A program made the position numbers and the translations under genes. Below the pieces are notes generated by a model. It saw only the letters and a list, made by a program, of their open reading frames with translations, had not been told where the DNA came from and did no database searches. Below, in pieces: positions 27,620 to 37,213 of a DNA stretch of 64,000 bases. This DNA is from JBJYIN01 sp046237015 (lineage in GTDB: Bacteria; Pseudomonadota; Gammaproteobacteria; Enterobacterales; Enterobacteriaceae), in NCBI RefSeq assembly GCF_046237015.1, contig NZ_JBJYIN010000012.1:82804-146803 (forward strand), written 5' to 3'. Position 1 is the first letter of the stretch. Each line of letters opens with the position of its first letter.

Positions 27620-27964
27620 TTACAGCAGGTTTTCCGGCAGTTCCCACCAGATATCAAACAATTCACTCACCTTTACATCCGTCAGTTTCTGTTCTTCCAA
27701 CCAGCGACTAATGAGTTGGCGGTGTTCATCGGTACAATGGCCGATTTTCTGAAGACAGATCAGACCTTCCCATTGCAGATAACCACTGCCTTCAAACGCC
27801 AGACCGTTTGGCTCAATGACATCATCAACAAACTTATCCATCATCCGGTCGATATCTTCAACGCTGGTCCCGTCAGGAAAACGCCAACTGACAGAAAAAC
27901 CCAACTCTTGAAATTCATCAATGTGCAGTTTTTTACGCAAACGACGGCTACGAGCTTGTGCCAT
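27620..27964 (-). CDS. yggL: Ribosome-associated protein YggL (DUF469)
   Basis: A 114-residue DUF469 protein. The basic N-terminus RSRRLRKKLHIDEFQELGFSV and the GSGYLQWEGLICL core are nearly identical to E. coli YggL, reported to associate with the 50S subunit. It lies one base after trmB on the same strand, so it is almost certainly cotranscribed and coupled. Confidence 0.93.
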   Translation of the reverse strand: MAQARSRRLRKKLHIDEFQELGFSVSWRFPDGTSVEDIDRMMDKFVDDVIEPNGLAFEGSGYLQWEGLICLQKIGHCTDEHRQLISRWLEEQKLTDVKVSELFDIWWELPENLL

Positions 27965-27965
27965 T

Positions 27966-28685
27966 TTATCTCACCCTCTCAAACATCAGATCCCAAACAC
28001 CATGCCCCAAACGCTGGCCACGAACTTCAAATTTTGTTAACGGACGGGACGCCGGCCGTTCAACGTAGTCATTATTACCAGAAAGATTACGATAATCCGC
28101 GACAGCACTCATCACTTCGAGCATATGCTGCGCATAAGGTTCCCAATCTGTTGCCATATGAAACACTCCGCCGATCGCCAGCTTACGCCGTACCAATTCA
28201 ACAAAAGGCGTCTGCACAATACGACGCTTGTTGTGCCGTGCTTTATGCCACGGATCGGGGAAAAAAAGCTGAACCATCGACAACGCCCCGTCAGGGATCA
28301 TCGTTTCCAATACTTCCACCGCGTCGTGACACATCACTCGCAAATTACTAATATCGGATTCTTGTGCGGAAGAAAGACACGCGCCCACACCGGGCAAATG
28401 CACTTCAATCCCCAGAAAATTCTGTTCTGGATGCTGGGCGGCCATGGTCACCAACGAGGCCCCCATACCAAAACCGATTTCCAAAACGACGGGCGCATCG
28501 CGACCAAACAGTGAAGTGAATACCAGCGGTTCAGTCTGGTATTCCACGCCCATCACCGGCCAATAGTTATCCAGCGCCAGTTGTTGCCCGTTGGTCAAAC
28601 GTCCCTGGCGACGCACAAAACTGCGGATACGACGCAGCGGGCGTCCGTTTTCATCAAATTCCGGTGAAATGACGTTGTTAATCAT
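27966..28685 (-). CDS. trmB: tRNA (guanine-N7-)-methyltransferase
   Basis: A 239-residue SAM-dependent enzyme that makes m7G46 in the variable loop of tRNAs. It contains the SAM-binding EIGFGMGASLVTMA (70-83), the conserved acidic element GIEVHLPGVGACL and the PDPWHKARHNKRR signature. The length is equal to E. coli TrmB. It is divergent from mutY, with 165 bases between them, as in E. coli. Confidence 0.97.
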   Translation of the reverse strand: MINNVISPEFDENGRPLRRIRSFVRRQGRLTNGQQLALDNYWPVMGVEYQTEPLVFTSLFGRDAPVVLEIGFGMGASLVTMAAQHPEQNFLGIEVHLPGVGACLSSAQESDISNLRVMCHDAVEVLETMIPDGALSMVQLFFPDPWHKARHNKRRIVQTPFVELVRRKLAIGGVFHMATDWEPYAQHMLEVMSAVADYRNLSGNNDYVERPASRPLTKFEVRGQRLGHGVWDLMFERVR

Positions 28686-28850
28686 AAAGAGTGCTTACTG
28701 TCTGTCCGATTTCATTGAGGAAACGCGCATTATGCAAGGATACTGTGGTTTAGCAAGTCTGCTGCCTCGGAAAGTTCCGGTTTACAGCACATTCACTCTG
28801 TGCTGGAATCGCTGTCAAACTTTTTACCTGCCGGATAGTGATTCCATTTT

Positions 28851-29924
28851 ATGATGCAAGCGCAACAGTTCGCGCACCAGGTGCTGAACTGGTACCAGCG
28901 TTATGGCCGCAAAACCCTGCCATGGCAGCTTGAGAAAACGCCCTACAAAGTATGGCTGTCCGAAGTGATGTTGCAACAAACTCAAGTCACAACAGTCATT
29001 CCTTATTTCCAACGTTTCATGGCTCATTTTCCTGATGTGAACGCACTGGCGGCAGCACCGTTGGATGAGGTTCTTCATTTATGGACGGGGCTTGGCTATT
29101 ACGCACGTGCCCGTAATTTGCACAAAGCGGCACAACGTATTGCCACACACCACGGAGGCGAATTCCCGACGACGTTCGAAGAAATCGCAGATTTACCGGG
29201 CGTTGGTCGCTCGACGGCTGGTGCGATATTGTCCCTCTCGCTAGGGCAGCATTACCCTATTCTGGATGGAAACGTAAAACGCGTTCTGGCTCGCTGCTAT
29301 GCCATCGAGGGTTGGCCTGGCAAGAAAGACGTCGAGAAGCGTCTATGGACCATCAGCGAAAACGTTACACCAGCCGAAGGTGTCAGCCAGTTTAACCAAG
29401 CCATGATGGATTTGGGCGCGATGGTATGCACCCGAAGTCGTCCCAAATGTGATTTGTGTCCCCTTAACCTCGGCTGTATTGCATATGCCAACCACAGTTG
29501 GGCCCAATATCCCGGCAAAAAACCTAAACAAACACTCCCTGAAAAAACGGGCTGGTTTCTGCTATTACAGCAGGGTTCAAAAGTATGGCTGCAACAGCGC
29601 CCTGCCGTGGGCTTATGGGGAGGATTATTTTGCTTCCCGCAGTTCAGTGAACGAAATGAATTGGAACAATGGGTACAACAACACGGTCTGAACGTTAACG
29701 CGCTACAGCAACTGAATGCGTTTCGCCATACATTTAGCCATTTTCATCTGGATATCGTGCCGCTTTGGCTGAATGTTTCAGAACAAGAACCGTCACACAA
29801 AAGCGCCTGCATGGATGAAGGCGCAGGTCTCTGGTATAACTTAGCTCAGCCGCCTTCTGTCGGACTCGCTACCCCGGTTGAGCGCCTGCTACGGGAACTG
29901 GCCCAGCCACAGTCAGCAAATTGA
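28851..29924 (+). CDS. mutY: A/G-specific adenine DNA glycosylase MutY
   Basis: A 357-residue glycosylase that removes adenine mispaired with 8-oxoguanine. The catalytic residues E38 (LSEVMLQQTQV) and D139 (PILDGNVKRVLAR) are present, as is the helix-hairpin-helix LPGVGRSTAGAI. The [4Fe-4S] ligands are C193, C200, C203 and C209. The C-terminal NUDT1-like domain (GLWGGLFCFPQF, HTFSHFHLDI) recognises 8-oxoG. The start is ATGATG at 28851; the second ATG matches the E. coli start. Confidence 0.97.
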   Translation: MMQAQQFAHQVLNWYQRYGRKTLPWQLEKTPYKVWLSEVMLQQTQVTTVIPYFQRFMAHFPDVNALAAAPLDEVLHLWTGLGYYARARNLHKAAQRIATHHGGEFPTTFEEIADLPGVGRSTAGAILSLSLGQHYPILDGNVKRVLARCYAIEGWPGKKDVEKRLWTISENVTPAEGVSQFNQAMMDLGAMVCTRSRPKCDLCPLNLGCIAYANHSWAQYPGKKPKQTLPEKTGWFLLLQQGSKVWLQQRPAVGLWGGLFCFPQFSERNELEQWVQQHGLNVNALQQLNAFRHTFSHFHLDIVPLWLNVSEQEPSHKSACMDEGAGLWYNLAQPPSVGLATPVERLLRELAQPQSAN

Positions 29925-29952
29925 ACGCTTGCGCAATTGATGAGGAAAAAGC

Positions 29953-30225
29953 ATGAGCAGAACGATTTTTTGTACTTTTTTACAACGCGACGCTGAAGGG
30001 CAAGATTTTCAGCTCTATCCGGGCGATCTGGGGAAACGCATCTATAACGAGATCTCTAAAGAAGCCTGGGCACAATGGCAAACCAAGCAAACCATGCTGA
30101 TTAATGAAAAGAAGCTCAGCATGATGAATGTCGCCGACCGCAAGCTACTGGAACAGGAAATGATCAAATTCCTGTTTGAAGGGAAAGACGTACACATCGA
30201 AGGCTATACGCCTCCGAGTCATTGA
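29953..30225 (+). CDS. yggX: Fe(2+)-trafficking protein YggX
   Basis: A 90-residue protein linked to protection of iron-sulfur clusters from oxidation. It begins MSRTIFCTFLQRDAEGQDFQ and contains YNEISKEAWAQWQTKQTMLINE, the standard YggX core. It follows mutY by 28 bases and precedes mltC, as in E. coli. Its link to MutY, an Fe-S enzyme, makes biological sense. Confidence 0.96.
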   Translation: MSRTIFCTFLQRDAEGQDFQLYPGDLGKRIYNEISKEAWAQWQTKQTMLINEKKLSMMNVADRKLLEQEMIKFLFEGKDVHIEGYTPPSH

Positions 30226-30278
30226 TACCGCAGGGTCTGAAGACCCTGTTACGTCTTTATTCCGACACGGCTTTTTAT

Positions 30279-31352
30279 ATGAAGAAAATTTTAGCGCTAC
30301 TGATTATCGCACCGTTGCTGGTTTCCTGTTCAGGGAACAAAAGCAGCACAAACAACGAAGAATTTATCAAGGACACCAATGCGTTCGATATTCTGATGGG
30401 GCAATTTGCCCACAACATTGAGAATATTTGGGGCATGAATGAAGTGCTGATCGCCGGGCCAAAAGATTACGTAAAATACACCGACCAATATCAGACACGT
30501 AGCCACATTAATTTTGACGCGGGCACGATCACCATTGAAACCATTTCAGCGACTAACTCGGTTGCCAGCCTGCGTCAGGCGATCATCACCACCCTGCTAA
30601 TGGGGGATGACGCCACCAACACCGATCTTTATTCCGATGCCAATGATATTCAGATCAGTCGGGAACCCATGCTGTATGGTCAGGTACTGGATAACACAGG
30701 ACAACCTATCCGTTGGGAAGGTAGAGCGGCCAGTTTTGCCGATTATCTGCTCCAGAGTCGCCTGCAAAAAAGAACGTCTGGATTGCATGTCATCTGGTCT
30801 GTCACAATCCAACTAGTGCCTAACCATCTGGACAAACGAGCGCATAAATATCTGCCGCTGGTGCGTAAAGCCGCAGAACGCTACGGTATTGAAGAGTCGT
30901 TGATTCTGGCGATCATGCAGACAGAATCCAGCTTCAACCCTTATGCGGTCAGCCGTTCTGATGCGCTCGGTCTGATGCAGGTAGTACAACACAGCGCAGG
31001 GCGTGATGTTTTCAAAATGAAAGGGAAATGGGGCCAGCCTAGCCGCAGTTATCTATTCGATCCAGAAAACAATATCGACGCCGGCACCGCTTACCTGTCA
31101 ATTCTCAAGAACAGCTATCTGGCAGGAATTGAAAACCCGACGTCGAAACGCTATGCCGTTATCACCGCTTATAACGGCGGTGCAGGCAGCGTGTTGCGCG
31201 TTTTTTCCAGCGATCGGGAACGGGCGGTAGGCATTATCAACAACATGTCGCCAAGTGATGTCTACCAAACGCTGACAACTAAACACCCGTCAGGCGAATC
31301 TCGCCGCTATCTGTATAAAGTGAATACGGCACAGAAGAATTATCGTCGTTAA
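30279..31352 (+). CDS. mltC: Membrane-bound lytic murein transglycosylase C
   Basis: A 357-residue outer-membrane lipoprotein that cleaves peptidoglycan to 1,6-anhydromuropeptides. The signal peptide ends in the lipobox LVSC (lipidated C17). The N-terminal DUF3393 domain reaches about residue 190, and the goose-type lysozyme (SLT) domain carries the catalytic glutamate in IMQTESSFNPYAVSRSDALG and the later AYNGGAGSV. The ATG at 30279 was chosen because it begins the signal peptide; the frame is open from 30222. Confidence 0.96.
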   Translation: MKKILALLIIAPLLVSCSGNKSSTNNEEFIKDTNAFDILMGQFAHNIENIWGMNEVLIAGPKDYVKYTDQYQTRSHINFDAGTITIETISATNSVASLRQAIITTLLMGDDATNTDLYSDANDIQISREPMLYGQVLDNTGQPIRWEGRAASFADYLLQSRLQKRTSGLHVIWSVTIQLVPNHLDKRAHKYLPLVRKAAERYGIEESLILAIMQTESSFNPYAVSRSDALGLMQVVQHSAGRDVFKMKGKWGQPSRSYLFDPENNIDAGTAYLSILKNSYLAGIENPTSKRYAVITAYNGGAGSVLRVFSSDRERAVGIINNMSPSDVYQTLTTKHPSGESRRYLYKVNTAQKNYRR

Positions 31353-31581
31353 TTCGCTGAACGCAGCGCGATCGGTTATTCCGGTTGCGCTGCGCCATCA
31401 GATTATTATGCTGAAAAACAGTTATCTAAAAACAGGTTATCTGAAGACACAACCAATTATCCCAAGTTAATTAAAAAAGAAAAATAAAATTTACGGTAGC
31501 AGTAAGAAAGAGCAAACGGTAGAATCTTTGCCGCAATACATGAATACCATACTATTGACGACATAAGAGGAAACACCCGTT

Positions 31582-31992
31582 ATGGAAAACACCGTAGAGA
31601 AACAATATCCAGAGAAATGGCAAAAGCGCTTCGCATTTTATAAGGAATTTGGCGGACCAAGTACACAGGCCTATCATGCTGAATGTAAAAAACTCAGCTT
31701 TTCTCAAAGAATTTTAATTCGAGGTAACATAATTGCCTTCTTTTTTGGCCCAATATATTTTTTTGTTATTGGGTTATGGCGAAAAAATCTGGCGATATTA
31801 GGTATTGCCATTGTTGCCAACCTTATTATCGCACTTATTGAATACATGGTTGGCGCTACGCTTCCCGAACAGATGAACACCCCCATCGGCTTTATTTTCA
31901 GTGCCATCTGGGCATGCACCGCTAACTACGCCTACTATCTGAAAGAAACGCAGAACAGCAAAAGCTGGAACCCGTTTGAAGGTATATTTTAA
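31582..31992 (+). CDS. DUF2628 family membrane protein
   Basis: A 136-residue protein with a soluble N-terminus (KWQKRFAFYKEFGGPST) and three hydrophobic segments (about 48-68, 72-90 and 100-118), typical of DUF2628. A ribosome binding site (AGAGGAAA) lies upstream of the ATG. The function is unknown. It occupies the place where E. coli has nupG, between mltC and speC. Confidence 0.75.
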   Translation: MENTVEKQYPEKWQKRFAFYKEFGGPSTQAYHAECKKLSFSQRILIRGNIIAFFFGPIYFFVIGLWRKNLAILGIAIVANLIIALIEYMVGATLPEQMNTPIGFIFSAIWACTANYAYYLKETQNSKSWNPFEGIF

Positions 31993-32020
31993 CGCGGTGG
32001 TTTAAAAGTGACGATGAGAT

Positions 32021-32050
32021 AGAGCTAACATCCGTTGGCTCTATTTTCTT
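32021..32050 (+). terminator. Probable terminator after the DUF2628 gene
   Basis: Arms AGAGCTAA and TTGGCTCT pair over eight positions with one G-U wobble, and a T-rich tail (attttctt) follows. It lies between convergent genes. Confidence 0.6.
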
Positions 32051-32052
32051 GG

Positions 32053-33279
32053 TTATACTCTAAATAATGACCTAAATGTATCAATCGCGGCATGAGCAAA
32101 TAAAAGATCGTTAATATGAAATGGCAAACGAATAATCTGCCGTTTTTCTGTTTTTTTAACGACACATTCCAATGTCTGAATAAAAGCCTCCCGAGCGTCG
32201 GGATACCAAAAAGCCCGGCCCGGTGCATCTAATGCAGAAAAGCCACCTTCTGGGATCAAAAATCGCACTTCACCTTCACAGCGATTGAGCTTCTCGCCGA
32301 TCCAATGCGCCATAGCGATGTTCTCTGCTACGGAAGTACGCATTAATGTGACCTGAGCATTATGGTTGTAAAACAAGCGATCGGCATACTTTGCCGGTAT
32401 GCTGGCGGGCACCTTGAAATTCACCATATCCAGTGCGCCACAGGAAGCGACATATGGCACTTTTGTTTGGGCTATGACATCAAAACGCTCCGGGCTACAA
32501 GCTAAAACCCCCTCAAATAACAGGTCACACACTTCCGTTGTCGTGAGATCAAGCACACCGGATAACAAACGACTCTCAACCAGTTTCTCCATCGTTCTGC
32601 CACCACTTCCGGTCGCGTGAAATACCAGACAATCAAACTCATTTCTCAATGCATGACTAATCGCCTGGACACAGGGCGTAGTGACGCCAAACATTGTCAG
32701 ACCAATAGCGGGCTTGTCATTATGATTTTCCCGAATACGAAATTTCACCGCGCCAGCAATCTGATGCGCCGCATTACCCAATACCTGACGAGAAATCCGA
32801 TTTAAACCCGCAATATCCGTCACGGAATACATCATGCTGATATCACTGGCACCGATATAACCGGCAATATCACCTGAAGCCATCGTTGATACCATTAACT
32901 TCGGCAAACCGATAGGCAAGGCTTGCATTGCTGGCGTGATTAACGCCGTACCGCCAGACCCACCGAGACCAATAAGTCCGGCAATATCATGACGCGACAA
33001 GATAAAACGTTCAAACGCCACCGCCATTGCATTAATTGCCTGCCCTCTGTCACCGCAAAAGACAGCATCAGCTCCCTGAAAATGATAAGCAGCCACCTCG
33101 TCGGCACCAATATCAGCCGACCACTCAACCAACGATGTCAAAACTGGCGACATCGTTGAAAGATCTACCGTCACCGTTTTTAAACCGATTGACGAAATTA
33201 AATCGCGAATATAATACTGAGCCTCAGCCTTAGTATCGGATGTCGCAGCAATGTAGACACAACCCACTTCCTTTTCCAT
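32053..33279 (-). CDS. Tm-1-like ATP-binding / UPF0261 family protein
   Basis: A 408-residue protein of the Tm-1-like (UPF0261) family, named after the tomato antiviral protein Tm-1. It has GCVYIAATSDTKAEAQY (5-21), GLIGLGGSGGTALITPAMQALPIGLPKLMVSTMASGDIAGYIG (about 99-141), a GLTMFGVTTPCVQ second lobe and VRFLIPEGGFSALDAPGRAFW. In many bacteria a TIM-barrel protein of the phosphoenolpyruvate-hydrolase-like family is encoded next to it; here it stands alone. The reaction is unknown. The ATG at 33279 fits the family better than 33309. It is divergent from a TetR gene. Confidence 0.85.
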   Translation of the reverse strand: MEKEVGCVYIAATSDTKAEAQYYIRDLISSIGLKTVTVDLSTMSPVLTSLVEWSADIGADEVAAYHFQGADAVFCGDRGQAINAMAVAFERFILSRHDIAGLIGLGGSGGTALITPAMQALPIGLPKLMVSTMASGDIAGYIGASDISMMYSVTDIAGLNRISRQVLGNAAHQIAGAVKFRIRENHNDKPAIGLTMFGVTTPCVQAISHALRNEFDCLVFHATGSGGRTMEKLVESRLLSGVLDLTTTEVCDLLFEGVLACSPERFDVIAQTKVPYVASCGALDMVNFKVPASIPAKYADRLFYNHNAQVTLMRTSVAENIAMAHWIGEKLNRCEGEVRFLIPEGGFSALDAPGRAFWYPDAREAFIQTLECVVKKTEKRQIIRLPFHINDLLFAHAAIDTFRSLFRV

Positions 33280-33551
33280 AGCAATGACTCTCACCAAAGA
33301 CCAACACAATAAACGGCAGATACCTGCATTGGTTATTACAAATTAAAAATAAATAATTTTTAAACCAGATTGAGACGGTGGAATATAAAGAATATAGCGA
33401 CTCTTTATCCGAATAACCTCTAAGGCTTCACGGAATATAACGCTTTCTCATTTTTGTTTAAAAAGCTTGAAGTAGCACAATAATGCCGCATTTTGCTATA
33501 GTCGACAGAATGATTTTTCTACGCTCAACCTGAAAAAGCGATGAGGCCTAT

Positions 33552-34172
33552 GTGATTGAAAATAATAATAAACTAACATCAACGCGAGCAAAAACCCGCC
33601 GTTTGCTCGTTGATACGGCAATGAACATGTTCGATCAGGGGATTTTCCCTTCAATCACTGACGTTGCCAGCGCCGCGCAACTTTCTCGAGCGACAGCATA
33701 TCGCTATTTTCCCACGCAAAGCGCCTTGGTTTCCGCCGTGGTGGGAGAAAGTCTGGGACCAGTCCTCTCATGGCACCCCACTCAACCAGACGCCAAACAG
33801 AGAGTCGCCGAACTGCTAGAGTTTGCCTATCCACGCATGTTTGAACATGAAGGTGCTTTACGCGCCGCATTGCAACTTTCTCTTCAGCAATGGGCTAATC
33901 ACCGCTCTAATCGCATCATCACGGAGAAATTAGAACGCGGCAACCGTAAACGGCTACTTAAAATCGCGGTGGAACCCTTGACGGGGAAAATTTCCGCCGA
34001 AGCACAGCAACGCGTCATTCATGCGCTATCGCTGATTTATGGTTCAGAAGTTTTTTTGGTTTTGAAAGATATTTGGAATTTAGATGAAAACGGTATTCAG
34101 GATGTCACGCAGTGGGTCGCCAAAGCCATCTTACGTCAGGCGGAAGAAGACGCGGCAAACCAACAAAAATAA
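33552..34172 (+). CDS. TetR-family transcriptional regulator
   Basis: A 206-residue TetR-type repressor starting with GTG at 33552. The helix-turn-helix spans about residues 18-62 (LLVDTAMNMFDQGIFPSITDVASAAQLSRATAYRYFPTQSALV); the rest is an all-helical ligand-binding and dimerisation domain. It is divergent from the Tm-1-like gene, with 272 bases between them, so autoregulation and control of that gene are likely by analogy. The ligand is unknown. Confidence 0.87.
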   Translation: MIENNNKLTSTRAKTRRLLVDTAMNMFDQGIFPSITDVASAAQLSRATAYRYFPTQSALVSAVVGESLGPVLSWHPTQPDAKQRVAELLEFAYPRMFEHEGALRAALQLSLQQWANHRSNRIITEKLERGNRKRLLKIAVEPLTGKISAEAQQRVIHALSLIYGSEVFLVLKDIWNLDENGIQDVTQWVAKAILRQAEEDAANQQK

Positions 34173-34190
34173 TATCGCAGATGTCCGATG

Positions 34191-34226
34191 ACAGGCCCAA
34201 TGTAAAAAACTGGGCCTGTGTGTTTT
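34191..34226 (+). terminator. Intrinsic terminator after the TetR gene
   Basis: Arms ACAGGCCCA and TGGGCCTGT make a 9-bp perfect stem with an 11-base loop, followed by a T-rich tail. It lies between the TetR gene and convergent speC. Confidence 0.88.
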
Positions 34227-36383
34227 TTATTGAGCGATCACATAGCCGTAAAGCCGTTTGCTGCCATCTTCTTCAGTTTGGCTATAAACGCCCTGTAACT
34301 CAGGCGAGAATCCTGGAAGCAGGTTAATCCCAGCTTCCAGAGCCAGAAAATAGCGCTGTACCGCTCCGCCCCAGTGTTCACCCGGTACCACGCACAGCAC
34401 ACCCGGCGGATACGGCAATGCCCCCTCTGCCGCAATGCGCCCTTCTGCTTCAGCAATCGGCACCAGTTCGATATTCCCACGCACAAACTCTCTGTTAGCA
34501 TCCTGCGGCAACATCGCCACAAATGGAAACTCGGTTTTGCGGAACATCGCTTTTTGCAGATCTTTCACGTGGTGTCGGGCATAAAAATCATGCATTTCCT
34601 GACACAGTTGACGCAATCGGTAGCCGCGGTAGCGCTCTTTGTATTTCTGATACAGGCTGGGCAGAACTTCACTCAGCGGTGCATCACGAGCGATCAGCGT
34701 TTCAAAATGAACCAGCGCATTCACCAGTTCCTGCATTTTTGCGCCATCTTCCGCTGGCGTTAGCAGGAACAGAATCGAGTTCATGTCGCATTTTTCAGGG
34801 ATGATACCGTGCTCACGCAGATAGTTGGCAAGGATCGTCGCCGGAATACCAAATTCGGTGTAATCGCCACTAATCGCATCAATACCGGGCGTGGTAAGCA
34901 ACAATTTACAGGGATCGATAAAATACTGATCCTGAGCATACCCATCAAATGCATGCCATTTCTCACCCGGCTCGAAGTTAAAAAAACGAACATCATGTGC
35001 AATGACATCCGTATCATGAGCCTGCCAAGGCTGCCCTGCCACCCTAGTCGGAATAAATGGTTTAAATAGTGTACAACGCGATAAAAGTTGTTTACGCGTA
35101 TCAATACCGAGTTTGACACAATCCAGCCACAGGCGACGTCCACCATTGCCCTCATGCATCTTGGCATTCACATCCAATGCGGCAAACAGGGGATAAAACG
35201 GACTGGTGGAAGCATGCAGCATAAATGCATTGTTGAATCGCTTATGATTGCAAAAACGCTTTTGTCCTTTGATGTGCGTATCTTTTTTATGTATCTGAGA
35301 CGTTTGTGAGAAACCCGCCTGCTGCTTATGCACAGACTGAGTCACAAAGATGCCGGGATCGTTCTCGTTTAACTCCAGCAGCAGCGGCGAACACTGCTCC
35401 ATCATTGGGATAAACTGTTCGTATCCCACCCACGCAGAGTCAAACAGGATGTAATCACACAGATGCCCAATACTATCCACCACCTGGCGAGCGTTATAGA
35501 TTGTGCCATCGTAAGTGCCAAGCTGGATCACCGCCAGACGAAAAGGACGTGCTTCATCGGCCCTTTCTGGTGCGACTTCACGCACCAAATGACGTAGATA
35601 CGCCTCATCAAAACAGTGCGCATCAACCCCACCAATAAAACCAAAAGGATTACGCGCGGTTTCAAGATAAATGGGTGTCGCACCAGCCTGAATTAATGCG
35701 CCATGATGATTGGATTTATGGTTGTTGCGGTCAAATAATACGAGGTCACCCTTCGCCAATAACGCGTTCGTCACCACCTTATTTGCAGAGGACGTGCCGT
35801 TCAACACGAAATAGGTTTTATCGGCGTTAAAAACACGAGCCGCAAACTTCTGTGCCTTTTTTGCCGCGCCTTCATGGATTAATAAATCACCTAGCTTCAC
35901 ATCAGCATTACAGATATCCGAACGAAAAATATTCTCACCGTAGAAATCCAAAAATTGCCGACCAGCCGGATGCTTACGGAAAAACCGGCCGCCTTGGTGC
36001 CCCGGACAAGCAAAGGTCGTATTTTCCATCTCAACATATTTGGTCAGGGTATCAAAAAACGGGGGGAGCAGCGTGTCCTGATAGCCTTGTGCTGCACGTT
36101 CCAACGCCTCAGCATGTTCGCCGTTTTCATCTAATAGTAACCACTCACTCTCTGTCGGCAACTCTTCAGACAATGAATTTGAATCATCATTCCTGACAAC
36201 AAACGCCGGAATAGTGAAGCCCGTATGCTGCAATATTGATAAAATACCGCTACGCGCTTCTTCAATAGATACCACAACGACTGCCACATCGGTGAAGTCA
36301 GTCTGACTCAACGCGACAATCTCGCGCGTTGTGATTAAACGGGTGGCAACCGCTGCATTCGCCGCAATCTTTAACTGTTTCAT
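34227..36383 (-). CDS. speC: Constitutive ornithine decarboxylase SpeC
   Basis: A 718-residue biosynthetic ornithine decarboxylase (ornithine to putrescine). Features are the wing domain, FACPGHQGGRFF (124-135), NGTSSANKVV, FDSAWVGYEQF and the PLP lysine K353 in TQSVHKQQAG; the end is ELQGVYSQ...YGYVIAQ. It resembles the SpeF of this window closely in the catalytic core, but its N-terminus fits SpeC. No SpeFL-like leader precedes it and no antiporter follows. Its position beside tRNA-Phe matches E. coli. Confidence 0.95.
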   Translation of the reverse strand: MKQLKIAANAAVATRLITTREIVALSQTDFTDVAVVVVSIEEARSGILSILQHTGFTIPAFVVRNDDSNSLSEELPTESEWLLLDENGEHAEALERAAQGYQDTLLPPFFDTLTKYVEMENTTFACPGHQGGRFFRKHPAGRQFLDFYGENIFRSDICNADVKLGDLLIHEGAAKKAQKFAARVFNADKTYFVLNGTSSANKVVTNALLAKGDLVLFDRNNHKSNHHGALIQAGATPIYLETARNPFGFIGGVDAHCFDEAYLRHLVREVAPERADEARPFRLAVIQLGTYDGTIYNARQVVDSIGHLCDYILFDSAWVGYEQFIPMMEQCSPLLLELNENDPGIFVTQSVHKQQAGFSQTSQIHKKDTHIKGQKRFCNHKRFNNAFMLHASTSPFYPLFAALDVNAKMHEGNGGRRLWLDCVKLGIDTRKQLLSRCTLFKPFIPTRVAGQPWQAHDTDVIAHDVRFFNFEPGEKWHAFDGYAQDQYFIDPCKLLLTTPGIDAISGDYTEFGIPATILANYLREHGIIPEKCDMNSILFLLTPAEDGAKMQELVNALVHFETLIARDAPLSEVLPSLYQKYKERYRGYRLRQLCQEMHDFYARHHVKDLQKAMFRKTEFPFVAMLPQDANREFVRGNIELVPIAEAEGRIAAEGALPYPPGVLCVVPGEHWGGAVQRYFLALEAGINLLPGFSPELQGVYSQTEEDGSKRLYGYVIAQ

Positions 36384-37035
36384 GTAACCAAACCCAAACG
36401 GTTAAGGGTAAGAGTACGTGTCTGAAAGACACCGTTCAGGGATAACTATCCCGGTCCATCACAATGTCAATCAATAACGACAAGCGTATGATCCCTACAG
36501 GTAAACTGTAGGCCAAGAATGGAAAAACTGGAGCCAGCACCATCCGATAGACATCAGTAAAAGCAGAGTCGCACTCTATTTTTACTCATGCCTAACAGTG
36601 AGCGAACGAACGCCTCACCGCATGGTGAAAAGGAAGGAAGATAGACGAAAAAATGTACAACCAGAACAGCTAAAACGAGCAACGCACCATGACATCATCG
36701 GCAGTCTGGTACAAAAACCTTGCACCATGAACAGTGAATCCGACATATCAGCAGCCCTCTTTAGCCACAGGTGAATGAAGAACCAAAATAAACCGTGAGT
36801 TAAAACCGCGCAATATTGGCATTCTTTTTTATCAAATTCAATTAGTGGGAAATGACCTTTTACAACAGAGCTACTCCCCCCTAATCGTAATCCCATAATG
36901 CTCGTAAAAACTAACCATTCCGATGGAAAAAAAGATCAACAAAATGGCATTTTGCCTGAAAATAAAGCAAGCTCTCTGGTTTGTGACAGAAACCCGTTGA
37001 CGGCATACGGCCAATACGGTTAAATGCAGCCCGTT
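36384..37035. other. Intergenic region between speC and tRNA-Phe
   Basis: These 652 bases must contain the speC promoter (leftward) and the tRNA-Phe promoter (rightward). A 93-codon open frame on the minus strand (36615-36896) has no ribosome binding site or family resemblance, so I do not call it. No repeat, mobile element or second RNA gene was recognised. An old deletion is possible, because E. coli has yqgA here. Confidence 0.45.
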
Positions 37036-37111
37036 GCCCGGATAGCTCAGTCGGTAGAGCAGAGGATTGAAAATCCTCGTGTCCTTGGTTCGATCCCGAG
37101 TCCGGGCACCA
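37036..37111 (+). tRNA. pheV: tRNA-Phe (anticodon GAA)
   Basis: A 76-base tRNA gene with an encoded CCA end. The acceptor arms GCCCGGA and TCCGGGC pair, the D-arm is GCTCAGTCGGTAGAGC, the anticodon loop is TTGAAAA (anticodon GAA) and the T-arm is GGTTCGATCC. It lies beside speC as pheV does in E. coli. Its 3-prime end is a well-known target of P4-type integrases, and a decayed one follows at 37263. Confidence 0.97.
37086..37111 (+). other. Likely attachment site (3-prime end of tRNA-Phe)
   Basis: The T-arm and acceptor end of the tRNA form the usual core site for tRNA-Phe-specific integrases. The integrase remnant starting 152 bases downstream in the same orientation supports this as the left junction of an island. 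I could not find a second copy of the core by reading on through the window, so the right end is unknown or eroded. Confidence 0.5.
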
Positions 37112-37172
37112 TATTTTTGTTTTGGGACGTTCCTATACGTCCGGGAACATAGAAAAATCAGTGAGTTGATGA

Positions 37173-37208
37173 AAATCTGGAGTACCTCAAGGTACTACCA
37201 GATTTTTT
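37173..37208 (+). terminator. Strong terminator after tRNA-Phe
   Basis: The arms AAATCTGG-AGTACC and GGTACT-A-CCAGATTT give a 14-bp stem with a TCAA tetraloop and a single bulged A, followed by six Ts. It ends the tRNA-Phe transcript before the island. Confidence 0.9.
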
Positions 37209-37213
37209 GACAT

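Noticed and set aside
31362..31394. Hairpin CGCAGCGC/GCGCTGCG after mltC
   Set aside because: No T-run follows; possibly a structural end but not supported as a terminator.
36615..36896. 93-codon open frame on the minus strand between speC and tRNA-Phe
   Set aside because: No ribosome binding site, no family likeness, and an unconvincing composition.
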